Positions 62,994-64,000 of a DNA stretch of 64,000 bases are shown here, one piece after another. Positions within the stretch are counted from its first letter, which is position 1. Each line of letters opens with the position of its first letter. The notes under the pieces are model-generated. The model was not told where the DNA came from. It saw only the letters and a program-made list of their open reading frames with translations, and ran no database searches. Location of the stretch: NCBI RefSeq assembly GCF_000382705.1, contig NZ_ARQE01000001.1, forward strand, positions 539,551 through 603,550. Direction: 5' to 3'. This DNA comes from Aureimonas ureilytica DSM 18598 = NBRC 106430. Lineage in GTDB: Bacteria; Pseudomonadota; Alphaproteobacteria; Rhizobiales; Rhizobiaceae. Both the position numbers and the translations under genes were made by a program.

Positions 62994-63461
62994 TCAGCCC
63001 GAGGGCGGGCGTCCGTGGAGCGCCATCGCGGCATTGGTGTAGCGGGCGTCCTCGCTGACCTCTTCGCCCAGCCAGTCCGGCCGCTCGAACGGATGGGCTT
63101 CGTCCGGCAATTCGATCTCGGCCAGAACCAAGGGGGCGAGATCGCCGGAAAACACGTCGACCTCGACGGTCAGCTCACTGAGCGGCACGCGAAACCGGCG
63201 CTTGGCAAGGACATGTCCGAGCCGGGCGGCTTCCATCTCGCGCGCATCTTCAAGCGGGATTTCGTATTCGTATTCGCCCCGGCTGAGGCCGACGCCGCTC
63301 TTCACGGTCAGGAGCGCCTTGGCCTCGTCCTTGATGCGAACGCGCACCGAGACGCCCTCGCGCGCCGCGAGGTAGAATTGCCGGATCTCGGTTCCCCGGT
63401 CCGCCGTCTCGCGCCAGCCATCGCCGCGCAGAAGGAACTTGCGTTCGATTTCGGTGCCCAT
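62994..63461 (-). CDS. CYTH domain triphosphatase-like protein
   Basis: 155 residues. The ExExK-type signature is EIERKFLL at the start, with basic residues in RVRIKDEAKALLTVKSG and acidic strands TVEVDVFSG and LAEIELPDE. CYTH enzymes of this size hydrolyse inorganic triphosphate. ATG at 63461 is the family start. Co-directional with the CHAD gene. Confidence 0.92.
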   Translation of the reverse strand: MGTEIERKFLLRGDGWRETADRGTEIRQFYLAAREGVSVRVRIKDEAKALLTVKSGVGLSRGEYEYEIPLEDAREMEAARLGHVLAKRRFRVPLSELTVEVDVFSGDLAPLVLAEIELPDEAHPFERPDWLGEEVSEDARYTNAAMALHGRPPSG

Positions 63462-63746
63462 CGACCCAGAATGGCGTATCGCGGCGCGAAGAAAAGAGGG
63501 AAGAGGCGGGAAAAGCCGGCGGCGCAAGGCGAAATCGACACGTTCGACGCGTGCGCGCCGGGATGCGTCCGCGGGACGATCGCGCAGCAGCGGGGCGCGG
63601 GGCGCCGGAAAGTCAGCCGGCTGTGCATAGCCTGCCACTCTCATTTCCGGGAACGGGCCAGGGGCGCGGCGATTGCTGAAGCGATCGTAACGACGGGCCG
63701 GCGCCGCCGCGCGGGCCCCCCTCCACCGAAAGAGGACGCGACCACC

Positions 63747-64000
63747 ATGGCCAAGCCCAAGACCCTCGAAGACGCTTTCTACGAGACCCTCAAGGACGTG
63801 TACTACGCCGAGAAGCAGTCGGTTCGCGCGCTCAAGAAATCCGCCAAGGCAGCCCAGGCGGACGAACTGCGTCAGGCCTTCGAAGCCCATGCCGAGGAAA
63901 GCCAGGGGCAGGTGGAGCGGCTGCAGCAGGTCTTCGAGATGATCGGCCGCAGCGCCCGCGCCAAGACCTGCGAGGCCATGCAGGGCCTGACCTCCGAGAT
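63747..64000 (+). CDS. DUF892 (YciE/YciF) ferritin-like protein, 5' part
   Basis: First 84 residues are present; the rest lies beyond the window. KTLEDAFYETLKDVYYAEKQSVRALKKSAKAA and ELRQAFEAHAEESQGQVERLQQVFEMIG match the YciF-type ferritin-like family, tied to stress response in many proteobacteria. ATG at 63747 follows AGAGGACG. The upstream 285 bp (63462-63746) show no other gene. Confidence 0.9.
   Translation, partial: MAKPKTLEDAFYETLKDVYYAEKQSVRALKKSAKAAQADELRQAFEAHAEESQGQVERLQQVFEMIGRSARAKTCEAMQGLTSE

Overview
This is high-GC bacterial chromosome from an alphaproteobacterium, most likely a member of the Hyphomicrobiales (Rhizobiales). The support is the gene content and order: acnA next to ccmABCDG; dapF-mtaB-ftsY-ispZ; an atpHAGDC operon without the F0 genes; rplU/rpmA near obgE-proB-proA-nadD-rsfS-rlmH; and a GFA-family protein and divergent polysaccharide deacetylase typical of this order. 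An Aurantimonadaceae-like source is a guess, because no rRNA gene is present. No tRNA, rRNA, CRISPR array, prophage or full insertion sequence was found. Almost all of the window is core genome.

Layout. 1-6 kb: 5' part of acnA (minus) divergent from a cytochrome c maturation operon ccmA-ccmB-(GNAT)-ccmC-ccmD-ccmG. 6-10.7 kb: an MFS transporter with a coupled 45-residue membrane protein, a class A beta-lactamase, VOC, Nudix and TerB/DUF533 genes, and a near-consensus parS site (9714-9729). 10.7-16 kb: minus-strand cluster dapF-mtaB-ftsY-ispZ, in which ftsY is split between two frames at a run of nine A residues. 16-25.7 kb: VOC, TSUP permease, rplS, methyltransferase, BASS-type transporter, a polar amino acid ABC transporter lacking its ATPase, a block of five hairpins, leuC, a diguanylate cyclase and an acetyltransferase. 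A 161-bp MITE-like element abuts the acetyltransferase stop codon. 26-31 kb: sdhC-sdhD-sdhA, terminator, App1-type phosphatase, sdhB. 31-36.5 kb: exported msrA, dps, GFA protein, priA, a secreted repeat protein and a small membrane protein. 36.6-41.9 kb: atpHAGDC. 42-48.6 kb: rppH, divergent polysaccharide deacetylase, ctpA, an EnvC-like factor, rlmH and rsfS. 48.6-57 kb: nadD-proA-proB-obgE, a DUF3833-like protein, GNAT, rpmA, rplU, lepA. 57-64 kb: two more diguanylate cyclases, a YeeE-type transporter, an RsuA-type pseudouridine synthase, separate CHAD and CYTH genes, and the start of a DUF892 ferritin-like gene.

How the genes fit together. The window joins central respiration (aconitase, succinate dehydrogenase, F1-ATPase, cytochrome c maturation) with translation and ribosome assembly (L19, L21, L27, ObgE, RsfS, RlmH, LepA, RsuA-like, MtaB), membrane targeting (FtsY), cell wall work (DapF, CtpA, EnvC-like) and replication restart (PriA). 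Accessory genes sit singly between these blocks. The most unusual items are the ftsY frame change with its repeat-rich acidic domain, the MITE, the parS-like site, the rsfS gene that appears to start at CTG, and the split sdh operon.
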